A stretch of DNA of 64,000 nt from NCBI GenBank assembly GCA_025618425.1, contig CM046847.1:14671468-14735467 (forward strand), in the 5' to 3' direction. The first letter of the stretch is position 1. Every line of letters starts with the position of its first letter. The DNA is from Heliocidaris tuberculata. Taxonomy: Eukaryota; Echinodermata; Echinoidea; Camarodonta; Echinometridae. The notes under the pieces are model-generated. The model was not told where the DNA came from and did not search any database. It saw only the letters and a program-made list of their open reading frames with translations. A program made the translations under genes and the position numbers. Below, in pieces: positions 45,077-58,509 of the stretch.

Positions 45077-46545
45077 TATGCCTCCGCCCACCGAAGGTGG
45101 TGCTGGAGGCATTATGTTTTCGAGTGGTCCGTCCGTCTGTCCGTCCGTCCCGCTTCAAGTTCTCGTTCACGCGATAACTCAAGAACCTGTGGCACATGAG
45201 CCCGTGGGGGGGGGGGGGGGGGGGGGTAGGTATGTGCCACTGGCAAGACAAAAAAGGGGGGCTTCGGAACTAGCGTATCATGAAAAGGATGGTCTTCGGA
45301 ACTACACTAACATTTTGGAAAAAGGGGCCTTTGGAACTGGATTACAATATAAATATGGTGCTACGGAACTGGTCCCCACAAGCTCCCATTAGCTAAATAC
45401 GGTGTGTCATGGTAAGTCTATGGTGTGTGTGTGTGTATAAGCGGGGTTAATTCGCATGCATGCGCTCGGCATGAATGAAAACTGAATTCCCTGGAGCCTT
45501 GGAACCGGATTGGAAGCAATGGGGAAAGCCCGGAGGAATTAAGCACCTGGAATGAAACTCGTTTTCAACTTTTCACCAAAAATGATATTCTTCGAAACGG
45601 GCCGAGGCGGGCCGGGCGGGCCAGAACGGCCGGAAAGACGGAATGAAAAAGAAAGCGGTGCTTTGGAACGGTTTTCTCTCTTCTGTTTCTCAACAAGAAA
45701 AAAAATGGAACGGAAATTTGAGTGTAAAAATGGGGGCGTACCGCACACTATATACAGAGTGCCCCCCCCCCCCCCCGCCCGGGCACATGAGGTATGAACT
45801 TCAAAATTGGTGCTAGTATGTATCACCATATAGGAACTTACGATCTGATTAGATTTGGGGTATGTAGGTCTTAGGTCACAGAGATCAATTTCTGACATTT
45901 CAGGTGGTAGCCTCGTTCTCGCGATCGATATCTCGATCAAGAACCATTTGAGGTACGGACTTCAAACTTTTTACTAATATGTATCACCATAGGAATTAGA
46001 CGATCTAATAATATTTTGGCAAGTGTAGGTCAGTGGTCAAAGGTCAGAGTGGTCGATTCTGAAATTGCATATTTTGCCTTTTTAACACTATATCTCAAGA
46101 ACCATTTTGATTCATTAACTTCAAACTTAGTACAAGTATGTATCACCATAGGAATACGATCTGATTAGATTTTGGCAAATGTAGGTCAAAGTTCCAAGGT
46201 CATGGAGGTCATTTACCATTAAATTTGAGGTTTTGCCTTGCATATACACTCTGAACAATTTGAGCCATTAACTTCAAACCTGGAACTAGTATGAGACGAG
46301 TTGATTAGATTTTTGTTTACGTAGCTCAAGTTAGGTGACAGCTCATAGAAGTCATTAGGCCTATATGTGAAATTAATGGGTTTTTTTTTTTAAAGCTTTG
46401 TTATCACCATGTCTCAACTATTTTGTATTCATGACTATGAGTAGATAAAGTGATCAGACTTTTGGGTTATAAGGTGTAAGGTCAAATGTCAAAGAGGTCA
46501 ATTAACATGTAATTGTAGGCTTGACTGAATTTAGACGGAGGCATA
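45077..46545. mobile_element. TATGCCTCCG-ended repeat with internal tandem array
   Basis: It starts TATGCCTCCGCCCACCGAAG and ends CGGAGGCATA, an inverted terminal decamer. After the head (GTCCGTCCGTC run, TCTCGTTCACGCGATAACTC) come about five diverged monomers of 130-150 bp (45790-46480), each with ACTTCAAACTT, AGTATGTATCACCATAGGAA, GATCTGATTAGATTTTGGCA and TGTAGGTCA-AAGGTCA blocks. A 35-40 bp poly(G) run interrupts at 45207-45227. The layout resembles a dispersed repeat widespread in aquatic invertebrates; no protein is encoded. Confidence 0.75.
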
Positions 46546-46870
46546 TAGGAGACGCAGTCGCATTCATCTGATCTTAGATATTTTTTTCTTCTGATTGAAG
46601 TTTTGAATAATCGATGTGTCCGCAAATTTGTTACCCTCTCCATTGTTTTTATAATGGAAAAGATCAAGTTTTATTAGGTTATTAAATATATCATGTAGCC
46701 ATGGACGGAAATATGCAGGAAATTCTGGATAACAATAGGCTAGCTTTCTCCCCCCCCCCCCCCCGATGAAAACTTGAAAAGTGAATAGAATTGCATAATA
46801 CATCTCCGACAATGCTTGTAGCTTATTACCCTCACAGTGGGAGACGAAGTCTACTCAAAAAAGTGGGTGA

Positions 46871-47070
46871 GGGGGGGGGGGGGGAGGGGTGGCTGCAGCC
46901 CGGCCATTGCCGACGGGGGACGCCTTTTGCCTGAATATTAACTTTCCAGTGTTTTCTTTCCGTTTTTGTTTTCTTTTCATTTCCCCTTTCTTTTTTCTTT
47001 TCTTTTTTCCTTCTCCTTTCTCTTTTCTCCGTTTCCTTTTCTCTTTCCTCTTCCCTCTCGATCCCTAAGT
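46871..47070. repeat. Poly(G) run followed by pyrimidine-rich tract
   Basis: GGGGGGGGGGGGG at 46871-46884, then TTTTC/CTTTC-rich sequence to about 47070. The Lys/Glu-rich frames on the minus strand are artefacts of this composition. Confidence 0.75.
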
Positions 47071-47231
47071 TTTCCCTCCTTTTTTGCCGACAGAGGTGCA
47101 TGGCGTTGTTGTTCTCTGTCTATAATGAGACCTAGTCCCCTCCGATACGTAGAAAGGGTCAATGAGCCGGAACCCGTAAAAACTCCTCTCATTCCGGTGA
47201 GAAAAAAAGAGAGAAAAAAAAGAGGTGGCGC

Positions 47232-47259
47232 ATTTGCATTTGCAGACAGCAATTTATAG
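47232..47259 (-). promoter_or_regulatory. Octamer and TATA motif beside the left promoter-like arm
   Basis: Read on the minus strand, CTATAAATT (47252-47260) is followed by ATGCAAAT (47232-47239). They sit at the outer edge of the inverted repeat arm upstream of gene B. Suggestive of a core promoter only. Confidence 0.3.
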
Positions 47260-47265
47260 CGACGC

Positions 47266-47505
47266 CGCGCCGCTGGCGATATTTTTTTTCGGAGGATGGG
47301 AAAGTCACTAGACGAAAATCGACGCTCTTGATTGGCTTAAAAACTCTTGAGATAGATGTGATTCAGTCGTTTTGTTAAAATGCAGAGTTTAGTGAGTCGA
47401 TTCAAGCACATGCACAGCTAGTACAGCTACACGTATGCAATGCAATGTACAATGTATACCGTATACGCAACATGCATCCAGTGTATACATGCAGTCGGTT
47501 CACTA
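47266..47505. repeat. Inverted repeat upstream of gene B, left arm
   Basis: GATATTTTTTTTCGGAGGAT, GGGAAAGTCACTAGACGAAA, GATTGGCTTAAAAACTCTTG and GATTCAGTCGTTTTG all recur inverted at 48397-48611. Arms of about 220 bp with few mismatches are separated by about 890 bp. Confidence 0.8.
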
Positions 47506-48396
47506 AGAATCGAACGAAGCGTTTTCAGGTCACATCTATGACAAGCAAAGGTCATGGTCATCCAGAAACGGAGTACTAGTATTTTTTTTATACGTTTGTG
47601 TACAAGTGCGAGACGCACACATGTTGAAATATATTGAACTAAATTATTTATTTTAAGTCTCAATGTGAATGTCATATCCAAAACATCGGAAAATGGGGTA
47701 AAAATACCAGTAACGTTAGATCTATATCTGGGATAATTTTAAAAATCATGCCGGTGCACTTATTCAGTAAACCGGTATATTTATCATGATATTTCATGTA
47801 TTTTTTTAATTTTCTTTTTTTTAAATTTCTGACATGTAATATTTAGTCAGCTTTCGGGTTAGGTAGACCTACCTCATAGTCATACTTTGCCCATAGCCTA
47901 GACCCTGTAGTTAAGACAGGCCGAGAGTAGATCTAACTTACAGTGAACGTTATGCTATGCCATGGGAGGCTTCCGTTCGTCTTGGTCTTGGAGGAGAGCC
48001 TCAAAGTAAACGTCCAAAAATGTTATAGACCTATAAAAGTTTTTAAAACTCCTTAACAGACGGATCTTTCTGTCTACTGTCTAGGTAACTTAGAATAGAT
48101 CTAGGCCAAGGCTTAGGGCCTAACTTTTAGGTTCTATTTCAATTGTAAGCATCCATTAGTTACTGATCTAAATCTATCGAACTCCAGGCTGGAGTTAGCA
48201 GCGCGTTTAATAAGCCTTGTCCTTGAGCCTTGGTCCTTGGCCTTGCCGACCCACTGTACAATTTCACAAAAAGATGTAAACATTGTCAGTCACTCAGTGA
48301 ATTCTTAATTTTAAGATCGAAGGGATCTGTCCCCGTGTGTCACAGTCGCAATTCATGTTGCCACATTTAGCTAGATGGATAGGTGTTCGAATCCGA
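47506..48396. other. Spacer between the inverted arms, no gene recognised
   Basis: Unique-looking sequence with short frames only. A GGTGTTCGAATCCGAG motif at about 48380 resembles a tRNA B box but has no cloverleaf around it. Confidence 0.5.
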
Positions 48397-48611
48397 GTAG
48401 TGAGCCCACTGCATGTGTACTGCATGCATGTTGCGTATATACGGTATACATTAGCTGTGCATGTGCTTGAATCGACTTACTAAACTCTGCACTTTACCAA
48501 AACGACTGAATCACATCTATCTCAAGAGTTTTTAAGCCAATCAGGAGCGTCGATTTTCGTCTAGTGACTTTCCCATCCTCCGAAAAAAAATATCGCGCGC
48601 CGCTGCCTGTT
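48397..48611. repeat. Inverted repeat upstream of gene B, right arm
   Basis: Inverse of 47266-47505, ending TCCGAAAAAAAATATCGCGC about 250 bp before the gene B start codon, so it probably includes part of the gene B promoter or 5' UTR. Confidence 0.8.
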
Positions 48612-48856
48612 AGTCTGCAAGCACAGACCCTAATTTGACACTTTATCAGAAAATCATTGTCTTGAGAGGAGCCTAATCCAGCTACCTACTGGTCGTGTCA
48701 ATATAGGTCAGGAGCAGCTACAGTACATGGCCTATGGTAGTCTTACAGCGCAGACTCTCTTGTACGACTGATCAGGATTTGTGCCTGCAAACTAGCTGCC
48801 TGTCACCTCTCATGTGCCATTTTCCCTTGAAATCTCCGGCAAACAAACAACAAAAA

Positions 48857-49088
48857 ATGGCACAGAGCGAAGTCCCCGATTCGTGTTTCAACAACCTGCC
48901 GAAGTTGGTCGACGATCTGGATGACTATCTCGAGGCTTATCATGCCTATGCTGAATTCTCAGGGCTCAAAGTGAACATCTACAAGGACTGGGCCAGGATA
49001 ATATTTGAGGATCATGTAGTCTGCCAACTGACTTCGAAGTTTCCAAGCGATGACGTCCTTCGCGTGCTGGCGGTCGGCAGCGGTGATG
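48857..49088 (+). CDS. Gene B coding exon 1
   Basis: 77 codons plus one base, ending GGTGATG before GTTCGT. The donor is GT with a weak match at +3 to +6, but the phase and place match gene A exon 1 exactly. Confidence 0.82.
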
Positions 49089-49833
49089 GTTCGTTCGTTA
49101 TGTGTTTCCCCACAATATAACTTTAGTAATAATTTTGTACATGATTTTTGTGGTTGGCATTCATGCTTTTGTCTTATGAATATTATTTGTAACAAAAAAA
49201 AGTGGAAGAAAAAAAGGAGAAAAGGGAAGAGAGAAAAAAAGAAAAAGAAGAAGGAAAAAAAGAAGAGGAGGAGGGGAAGAAGAAAAAGAATTATGAGGAG
49301 GAGAGGGAAGAGAAGGCGGTGCTGAGGAGGAGGATCGAGGAATATGCACTTCGTACGTGGAATAAAAAACGTACGCACTAGTGGAACACCACCAGAACAC
49401 ACAGACTGATCTTTCAGTCCATTCAAGAATGTACACGATTTGGTGGCTGGCAATTTCACGAGGATTTTTTCGTGCATGCATGATGTAGTTGCATATGTAT
49501 GGCAAGCCATCGGGGTCTACTTACGTCTACTCACCACGCGTACTTGATTTTCGGTACACGTACCTATATTGACCAATCAGAAGCCAGTATTCAGTACGCG
49601 TACTGTTTTTGGTCATCACGTCACGTGTGTTTAAGGGTACGTGTACTTTACTTTTACAGACGTTACTGACCCCTCCGGCCATAGGTGGCCAAAGGGTTCA
49701 GAAGCGTCAGTTAATGTAACGTGTGCTTTGTCATTTAGGTAACGTGTACCTTGACTAGTCATTACGTGACGTCTATACAATTACGTGTGCTCTGGTCGTT
49801 ACGTGACGTCAGCTAAGAGTTAGTCTATTTCCA

Positions 49834-49865
<32 letters not shown>

Positions 49866-50176
49866 GTCAATAAAGCAAACCATGTACGTTAATAATATTG
49901 TTCAATAAGGGAAGTATAGGGCTTGGCAGGGGCTCAGGGTGTTCAATATATTTCTGTTGGTGACTGATTATTAATTCGTCCTATAAATTTTTTGAGTAGT
50001 AGTAGTAGGCCTACACTCTTTTTAGCAAACTAACAAAAATAAAATTAAAGTATAAACCGTGCAGAGTTGGTTTATTATTGTCATTACTACTACTACTACT
50101 CATTTTTATTTTATTATTATGATCGTTGTTATTACTATCATAATTATCATCTTCATCATTGTCATTATTATTATTA

Positions 50177-50207
<31 letters not shown>

Positions 50208-50209
50208 CA

Positions 50210-50259
<50 letters not shown>

Positions 50260-53200
50260 ATTGTTTTTATTATTGTCACAAAAATTTGTCATGATGAAAT
50301 TAATGTATAAAGTTTATCCATAAATACCATGTAATGAGCGGAGGAAAGAAAAACAAGTGAGAACTCCCCACATGTACAGCTCATGTTTACTATATAGAGA
50401 GTCAAAGCTATATAGTGCATGCAAAGTATACAAACTTCTACTACATGGACACTATTCACGCTCTTATCCTCCATCGATCTTTGCAATTAAGGGTCATGAC
50501 CTCTGTGGACTCGTCATGACCACTGGAAGGCCGCCTGTTTACCCAAGGGTTAACCAGCTGATATCCAGTGCATAAGGGGTACTTATACATGAATGGGGAG
50601 ATGGCTTGCCTATCCTTAATTGCTATAACCAGGGAATCTTAGTTACATTAATACATTCCCATGCTATAACCAAGGAGTTATCTGCTATAACCATTGAAAC
50701 GAGACATACTCGTCCTCCTCCCCCCCCCCCCTTCCCCAGCGAAAAAATGTGAACCCCCTCCCCCTCCAAAAAAAAAAAAAAAAAAAAAAAAGAAGAAGAA
50801 GAAGAAGAAGAAGAAGAAAAAAAAAAACTAGTGTAAAATAACAAACGGTTTGTTTTCTTAACAAAGAAAAAAAATCTTCTTCATGGGTTGTTACACTCCT
50901 TGGCATTATATACTTGAACTTTGAAAAAGCATAGAAGATTTGTAATCCATGTGGAGGCTAGGGCTGAGTCATCACGGGTTTTTCCAAACCCGGGTTTGAC
51001 TCGAAAATTTCGGGCGGGGACCGGGTACCCGAACGGGAATTCCCTACAACAGAAAATGTGAGTGTTTGTAGTGACGGGAGTCAACAGTCAAGGTAAAATT
51101 GCTAAACTAAAATGCAGCATAGAGGACAGTTACTGAATCCAAATCGATAAAACAATGCTTTTCCCGAGAGAAATAACATTTCGGAATAAAAACAAAACAT
51201 TAAGAAATACAGCCAAAGGTCTCTTTGTTACCTAAAATTGAGGGCTGAAAGAGGAAATCAAGCTTCGTGGTAGGTACCGTGCACGTTCAGAAATGAAGTC
51301 CGAATGCGAGTCACCTGTGCCCAGTGCGCACGAATACAGCCCTAGACCGTAATACACACAGACGAGGGTCGAATATAACTGATGTGATCGGATCAAAGTA
51401 AGCTTGAAAACACCTAAAATACCACGTAAGCGACAACAAAAATACAAAATTACCGTAAAATAATTCTTCCCTTTGGCAAAAAACAGTATGGGTATCCATA
51501 ATATTTCACAGAAAAAAAGATGTTGGAGGATTGCGAGTGCACTTCATATTGAGATTAGGCAGCCATATTTGACATTGTTCTGCTTAGCAAGACCGCAGAT
51601 GGCAGCAGAGAGGAAAATAAATGTGGGCACTAGATCAGGTGATATCGGCCACAACTGTTCCTCTCTGCTGCCATCTGCGGTCTTGCTACGCAGAACAATG
51701 TCAAATATGGCTGCCTAATCTCGATGTGAAGTGCACTCGCAATCCTCCAACATCATTTTTTCTATGAAATATTATGGATACCCATACTATTTCTTGCCAA
51801 AGAAAAGAATTGTTTTACGGTAATTTTGTATTTTTGTTGTCGCTTACGTGGTATTTTTGGTTGTTTTCAAGCTTACTTTCGGCACGATCACATCAGTTAT
51901 ATTCGACCCTCGTCTGTGTGTATTACGGTATAAGGCTGTATTCGAGCGCACTGAGCGCCGGTGACTCCCATTCTGACTTCATTTCTGAACGCGCACGGTA
52001 CCGCCTAGCTTGAATCTTCCTCGCAGCTCTATTTTTTTAGACTCATGAAAAGACCTATCGTCGTCTGAAATGATTTCCATTTATTACTGCAGCAAATATA
52101 CATTGAAATTCAGTTTGTGAATTGCATGTTGAAAGTTCTAAATTGCAATATATTAGTCCTAAAATTAGTTTGGAAAAACCCGAAATCCGAAAATGCAAAC
52201 CCGGGTTTCAGCGTGACGGGCGGGGACCGGTCGGGGAACCGTTTCGACTCAGCCCTAGTGGAGGCAGAGCTAGATTCCACTAAATTTCGTCATAGGGCCT
52301 ATACTAAGGCCGGGGGTGTATCGGCTGTCAATGTCACACAGGCCTAATGGATATTCTAGTCGCAAAGGCGTTAGTGAAAAGACTGTTGATAAATTCAATG
52401 TATTCGATAAAACAATTATTTTTTTTAAGACTGAACGTTCGTACGTTATACAGGGAGGGGGCGGGGGGCGGGGGGGGGGGATGTGACTGTTGCTGGGATG
52501 GAACAAGAACACACGCAAATTATTATTATAATTATAATTATTATATTATAAATTAAGAGAGATCATTTTCTCAGTGCAGCAGTCTAAATCAGATAAATAA
52601 AGGACAATTTTATCACAGGATTGGCAATTGACAGGAGGGGCATTTGTTCACTCAGGAGATTTTCTTTTGTCAAAGCAAGGACACTTTGCTTGATTTCGGA
52701 AATCGGCAGAGGGCCCATCGAGCCCCTTGCCGAACCCCGGTTCCGCCGCCATGGTAATGTACATATTATGTTCACTCAATTGATGTTTAAATCATCATCA
52801 GCATCGATCCTTCTTCTCCCCTACCCCTTTTTATATAGAAGAGATCGAGCCTCTGTCCCACAAAATCGTGGTCTCGCATGTAGATTGAGTTTCTATAGTA
52901 CGCGATGATAAGTACTTCATCTATTGAAAAAATTTAAGTTTTTTTCAATGTTGCCATACTGCAAAATTATGGTTTTGTGTGTGTTTGGGAGGGGGCAAAA
53001 CTATTTTGTAGCCCACTAACTGATAGACTTAAACTTCTGCCCCCTCCCATTTACGCCACCGGGATTCTATCAACATAGGCACTGTTTCCAGTGCTGTTTC
53101 ATCACCAGTATACTATGTAACGGAGCGTGGGGACCATGATTTGTGAGAAAATTTTGGTTTTGATATGGTGAAATTTTGCCTCTTTATTTTGGAGCACTAA

Positions 53201-54949
53201 ATTTTTTTTTTATCGCGATACAGCAAAATTTATTGTCATGGAGGGGGGGGGGGGAACCAATAAAAGAGGAAAGTCCCCCCCCCCCCGCCCCACGTGGCCG
53301 CCCGAAGACATACCGGAAAATAAGAGGGAGCTTATCCTAGTAAGATTATTGATATTTTGGGCTGTTGAACTCCATAAAACTTCGTACTTTTTACCACTAT
53401 GGAAAGCTTATTCATTGTTTACTGCAAATTATTAAGTGCAGTATAGGTTCTTGTCTCGCTATGGGCGGGGGCAAATTGAGCCCGCCCCTTACTTCCGAGG
53501 CCTTGACTTAAACTGCGTTTCTACAGAACAGTCTTTAGAAACACTACCTCATTAATACGCGAGGGAATGGTGAAGAGACCGAGTAAGAAACAAAAAATCA
53601 GAGCACTAGAAAATATAAATATTTTCCATTTTTTTACTGTAAAATAATTTATGTCACATCATTTTTTCCTTGCGACTGGGCGGAAAGACAGTGTTACTCA
53701 TTCTATTTTTGGGCCTTGTAGTATACGGGATTTGTAAATAATAATAATAGTGACCATTTATATTGTGCCATGTTTGTCAAAAGATAAAAACTACTTTCGA
53801 AAAATAAACTCAAGACAATTTCAATAGCCCTGTCTATCACCTTTAGAAATGTGCGAACAATACAATGGCGTATTACGTAATCCGAACCTGATTTCTATGG
53901 GCAGTACAATAGGCCTTTGAAATTTTTCGAAGGTAGTTTTTATCGTGTTAGTTAAGTGGAAAAACACCGCATCTATATTAATCTGCAAGGGAGCGAAGCC
54001 ACGGAACTACAAATCCCCATTCTCTGCCCCCCCCCCCCCCTTTCCTCGGCTTATATGACAGGCCTGGGCAAGTGTCGAGCCCAACAGTCTGAGAGCTAAT
54101 TTGAAAGTCCTTGTATATTATTCACTGAGATAAACTATGATATTAACTTGAAACAAACAAATCAATAGCTTATGCATTATTGTAAAGAACAGTCATGTAG
54201 ACCTGTAAAAAAAAACTTTTAATCAAACATAGAGGCCAAATTTTTTTGTAGTCGCTCGCAAATAGCTACATATAAGAGGAATTTCACCCTGGTATTTAGT
54301 TGATTTGCATAAAAGCAGAAAATTTATTTTTTTAGTACTGCAGGGCAAATGGGATGGGACCTCACAAGAAACGTCACGAAGTCGGTTGCCAAATTGTGTT
54401 TGAGTGATTACAACTTTGAAAAATTCATAACATTCTCATTTCTAATCAGATTTTACTCAAACTTTTATTGTCTGTTATTTTAGTTTTCCTCCTTTCTTTA
54501 ACATTTTTAAAACAATGTAAGAAAGAAAAATGTATAAATGTATCTGAATTTTCACTTTTCAGTTTGAAATTCAGTGTTCAGTGACGGCACTGGGATTTTA
54601 AAATTGCGCAATGGCGGGATGGGGGCATTATAAAAAGAGGAAGTGGGCTTAGCTCATTGGAAGTGATAAGGGGCATTTATAAGAAGGGGAAAGGGGGAGG
54701 GTACTTATAAACAAAACAGTAACTTATCAGACAATAAAAGGCTGAATCTACTTGAAAATGTGGGGGTATTGTGCCCCCAGCCCCCTTGGGAGGGGAGGGG
54801 GTGGAGAGGAGGGAGGCTGTCGTTGGGATACCTAGGGCTAAATGCGCTAGGGGGTAACTTTCCGGCGGGAGTAATTGTCCTTGTCTTAGATTCATCTCTC
54901 ACCTCCCACGAATTTTTTGAGATTAGAAATTATAATAATAATAATAATG

Positions 54950-54992
<43 letters not shown>

Positions 54993-55637
54993 TAACAATA
55001 ATAAGAATAGAATTATGTTTCAGTTATATAGTGTATTCCGTGAATACTTCATTGCGCTTTACAATGTCATTTGTTATAACCCAAGAGAGGTAAATGATGC
55101 ACGAATTTTACTAGTTTGGAAAGAAAACTGATAGTAGAAAACTGCATATACACCTAGGTGTGGATGTAGAAGGGGGGTTCTCCTCCAACCCTGAAAAATT
55201 ATATTTTTGAAATCCCTGATGTGTGTCATTATATGAGAGGGCCTTTAAAAAGAAAATCAGAGGATAAGACAATGCAATATACATCCGGGATGGATGTGGG
55301 AGGAAGGGTTATATATATTAGGCGTGGTTACAGAAAGATGTAGAGCGGGGGAGGACCCGGAGGGGGCCCTTGTGGGCTTCCGTTGCAATGAAGTGGAGCA
55401 CAGGAGTGGCGAGTTGTGTTGGAGGAGTGTATCCCATAACATGGCCCACGGAACGGGGGGGGGGGCTGGGGGTCTTATCACTGTTGTAGCCTAACACTGT
55501 CATTCAGATGTCACTTGTAATACGTGGAATCATGCTTGATATTTATCCCCTGACTTTTTTTAATATTGAAGTTCTCCTACTGATCCATTCAATTCTGCCC
55601 TCCTCCATTCACCCCTATTTTTTATATTTTATTTTAG

Positions 55638-55682
<45 letters not shown>

Positions 55683-57959
55683 TTATTATTATTATTTTTT
55701 TTTTTTTTTTTTTTTGGGGGGGGGTACTTGTCAGGTACAAGCAACCATTTAAGATAACGTGTGACATTATACTACCGTGACTATATTATTATGCTAGAGT
55801 GCATTGGGTTTGATACCTTTCCAACCTAGGCCTACCTCGCTCAATGAGGGAGGGGGTGGGGGCGTCTAGCGGGCATCCGGGCATCAGCCGCAATATAAAA
55901 TGTCTGGCGGTGCATGGCCATTCATGATAGCGGGAGTTTTGCTGAACTTTTTCCTCTAGGTTTAATCCAGTTATTCATTCCCCCCCCCCCCCCCCCGCTA
56001 ATCCAGCTCAATTTTGATTGTCCATCGAAAGGGTCCTTCTGATTACCCCCACCACACTGTTCGAGTCACACGTCCGTTTTTTTTTACATGAACAAAGCAA
56101 GAGAAATCAAAAGAAGACGGGAAGGGAATAAATGAACAAGGAAAACAATAGACGAAGAGAAAATTTTAATAGGACGATACAAAAAGTGGCAGAGGGAAAA
56201 ATGCAGGGCTGCACCGACGTACCAATGCACATACAAAATGTGATTATTTTTTCTTGTGATTACTTGTTATTTATTCTCTTAAGGAAACCGAGTAAAACAA
56301 TGAACATATATAAAACCAGAAACAGGCATGCTTTCAGAAATATAGTCCTGCAGTAAACCTTTCTAAGGGCGCACTAATATCAAGTTTGTTAACACCTTAA
56401 ATGATGTTGTTTCAATAAGTGGAAAATATAATGCATGATTTTTTTTTTAATGGAGGGGGGATTCAGAGATTTATTGGAATTCCACGGTATTGATAAGCAT
56501 AATGAAACGAATCTCAAGGGTGTAAACATGGAGGGCTTCAGCCCCATAGCCCCCCCCCCCCCACCTTTCCCGTTCTGCGGCCTCCGAATTTGTTCACTAT
56601 AAGGCCGGCCCCGCAAGTCCTGACAAAAAAAAAATTGCGGTCCGGATCCCCGTCAAAGAGGGGGATACTGTGTACATTCAGTTTTCAGGTTTTAAAATAA
56701 TCCGAACCTCCGGAAAAAACGAACCTACGGAAAAACGAGTGGCCCCACGGAAAACAATGGATGATAGGCGTGCTTCACGTTTTGCATTTTTGGGGGGATA
56801 AAATTTGTAAATCTTCCACTTTCAAAATGACATGAAATATATATGTATGAAAAAATAGGAGAATAGGGGGATGGGCTTCTTCGGGAGGCGGGGGGGGGGG
56901 GGTAGGGGGTAGGGCTGTGAGCAAGTAGTAAGCTTTTGAGGTGGGCCTTCAGAGTGTTTTCCCCACCCCCAAAAGAAAAACAAACATAATAAATAAATGA
57001 AATAAGCTAGAACCCTTCGGGGGCGCCGGAAGTAAAAAAAAAAAAAAAAAAGGGGGGGGGTTAGAATGATGAAGCCTCACATTTTAGAGTACTAGAAAGC
57101 TGATCGCATAAGCTTGATTGTCGTGGAGTGGGGGCAAAAATCCTTCCCCCGATAAATGGAAGCAAGCATCTGCTACATTGCGTCTATAAATACACGAGGG
57201 AGGATGGTGTCCGTGTGAGAAAATTTTGGTGAAAGTTTGCATTTTAGAGCACTAATAAGCTTACTAAGCCTATACATCGTTGTAATGGAAAATTATTACA
57301 TGCAATTTTCCTTTTCTGTTTTCTTGCGAGGGGGCCCATCATTGGGGAAGGGAGGTGAAATCGTTTTTGCCCCCAAACTCGAGGGCAAGAGGGCTATCAT
57401 GCAAGTACAAAATATAATTTTCTTTTCTCATTTTCTTCTTTTTTAGTGATTGCCTGTCCGATCTTCTATTGTGAAAACAAAGGAACGGTTACCTTTCCCT
57501 CATTTTCAGTTTATGCAAAAGTGAAGATAACAGACCACAAACCGCAGCATACATGTTTTGAAAAAAGGCTTGAAACGAAATAGGACGCCCTAATATCAAG
57601 TTGGTTAGGCCTGTAAACGATGTTGGTATACGTGGAAAGACACGCATAATAATTATTAGTTCACGGGCCACAGAGCGTTTGAAAAGTGGGGGCAGGAGGT
57701 TGAGCATGAGTAAGAGCATAGTATGTTATTATTAATATAAGCAAAGGGGAGTGTGTGTGCGTGTATGTGTGTGGAGGGGAAGCCTGCAATCCCTAGCTAG
57801 ATCACCCCCCCCCCCCCCGGTTCATGCAGCGACCCCTGAACTTGATCATGATAGAGCCATCCATTTTCATAACAAAGAGGGGAATCCTGATAATCGGGAT
57901 TTGACTTCCCAAACTCTCATATCCTACATCCCCTATGTAGAGAATAGAAGCGGTCTCAT

Positions 57960-57996
<37 letters not shown>

Positions 57997-58477
57997 CCTG
58001 GAATTAGACCATTTCAAAGAAGACGTGACGTGACGTAAGGTCACGACAGAGTACACGAAATTGGGTACACGTCACGTAACGAGTAGACGTGACGTACCGT
58101 TTGGTTTTACGTGACGTCTACTGGGTACGCGTACTAGTAGACGTAGGTAGACCCCGATGGCTTGCCATACATATTCGCATAATGCGTGTATGCAAGTTGT
58201 TCAAACCTGGCCAATTCTGTCTCTGACATGACCCATACAAACCATATCGCACGCAAGCCAGCTACTACAATCATGTAGTATTATACACGCGCTGTTTACA
58301 GACCGCGATAACCCCATGCCCGAAAACAAACTCAGAAATGTGTGCGAGTCACATGCCATCGACGTCTAGGGTAGGTACACTCAGTGGCGGATCCAGGGGG
58401 GGGGGGCAATCCCGGCCCGTACCCCCCCCCCTTTTGAGGGAAAACAATGCAATGTGCCCCCCTATTTGCGATTGTGC

Positions 58478-58509
<32 letters not shown>

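Larger units (their letters stand above)
49499..58168. mobile_element. 7.4-kb TIR element, copy 2, in gene B intron 1
   Basis: Same ends and interior as 20035-27457. Differences: a 1299-bp hAT-like insertion with 8-bp duplication (50959-52257), a small deletion in the internal MITE, changed microsatellite and homopolymer lengths, and loss of about 39 bp near the right end between direct GACGTGACGT repeats. Homology with copy 1 continues 63 bp past the right TIR (to 58231). Same orientation as copy 1. No coding capacity seen. Confidence 0.82.

Noticed and set aside
48353..48420. B-box-like GGTGTTCGAATCC upstream of gene B
   Set aside because: No A box at the right spacing and no cloverleaf; probably chance.
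48734..48856. Upstream in-frame ATG extending gene B by 41 residues
   Set aside because: The added residues have no similarity to the family, and the ATG at 48857 has the stronger context and gives the family's usual length.
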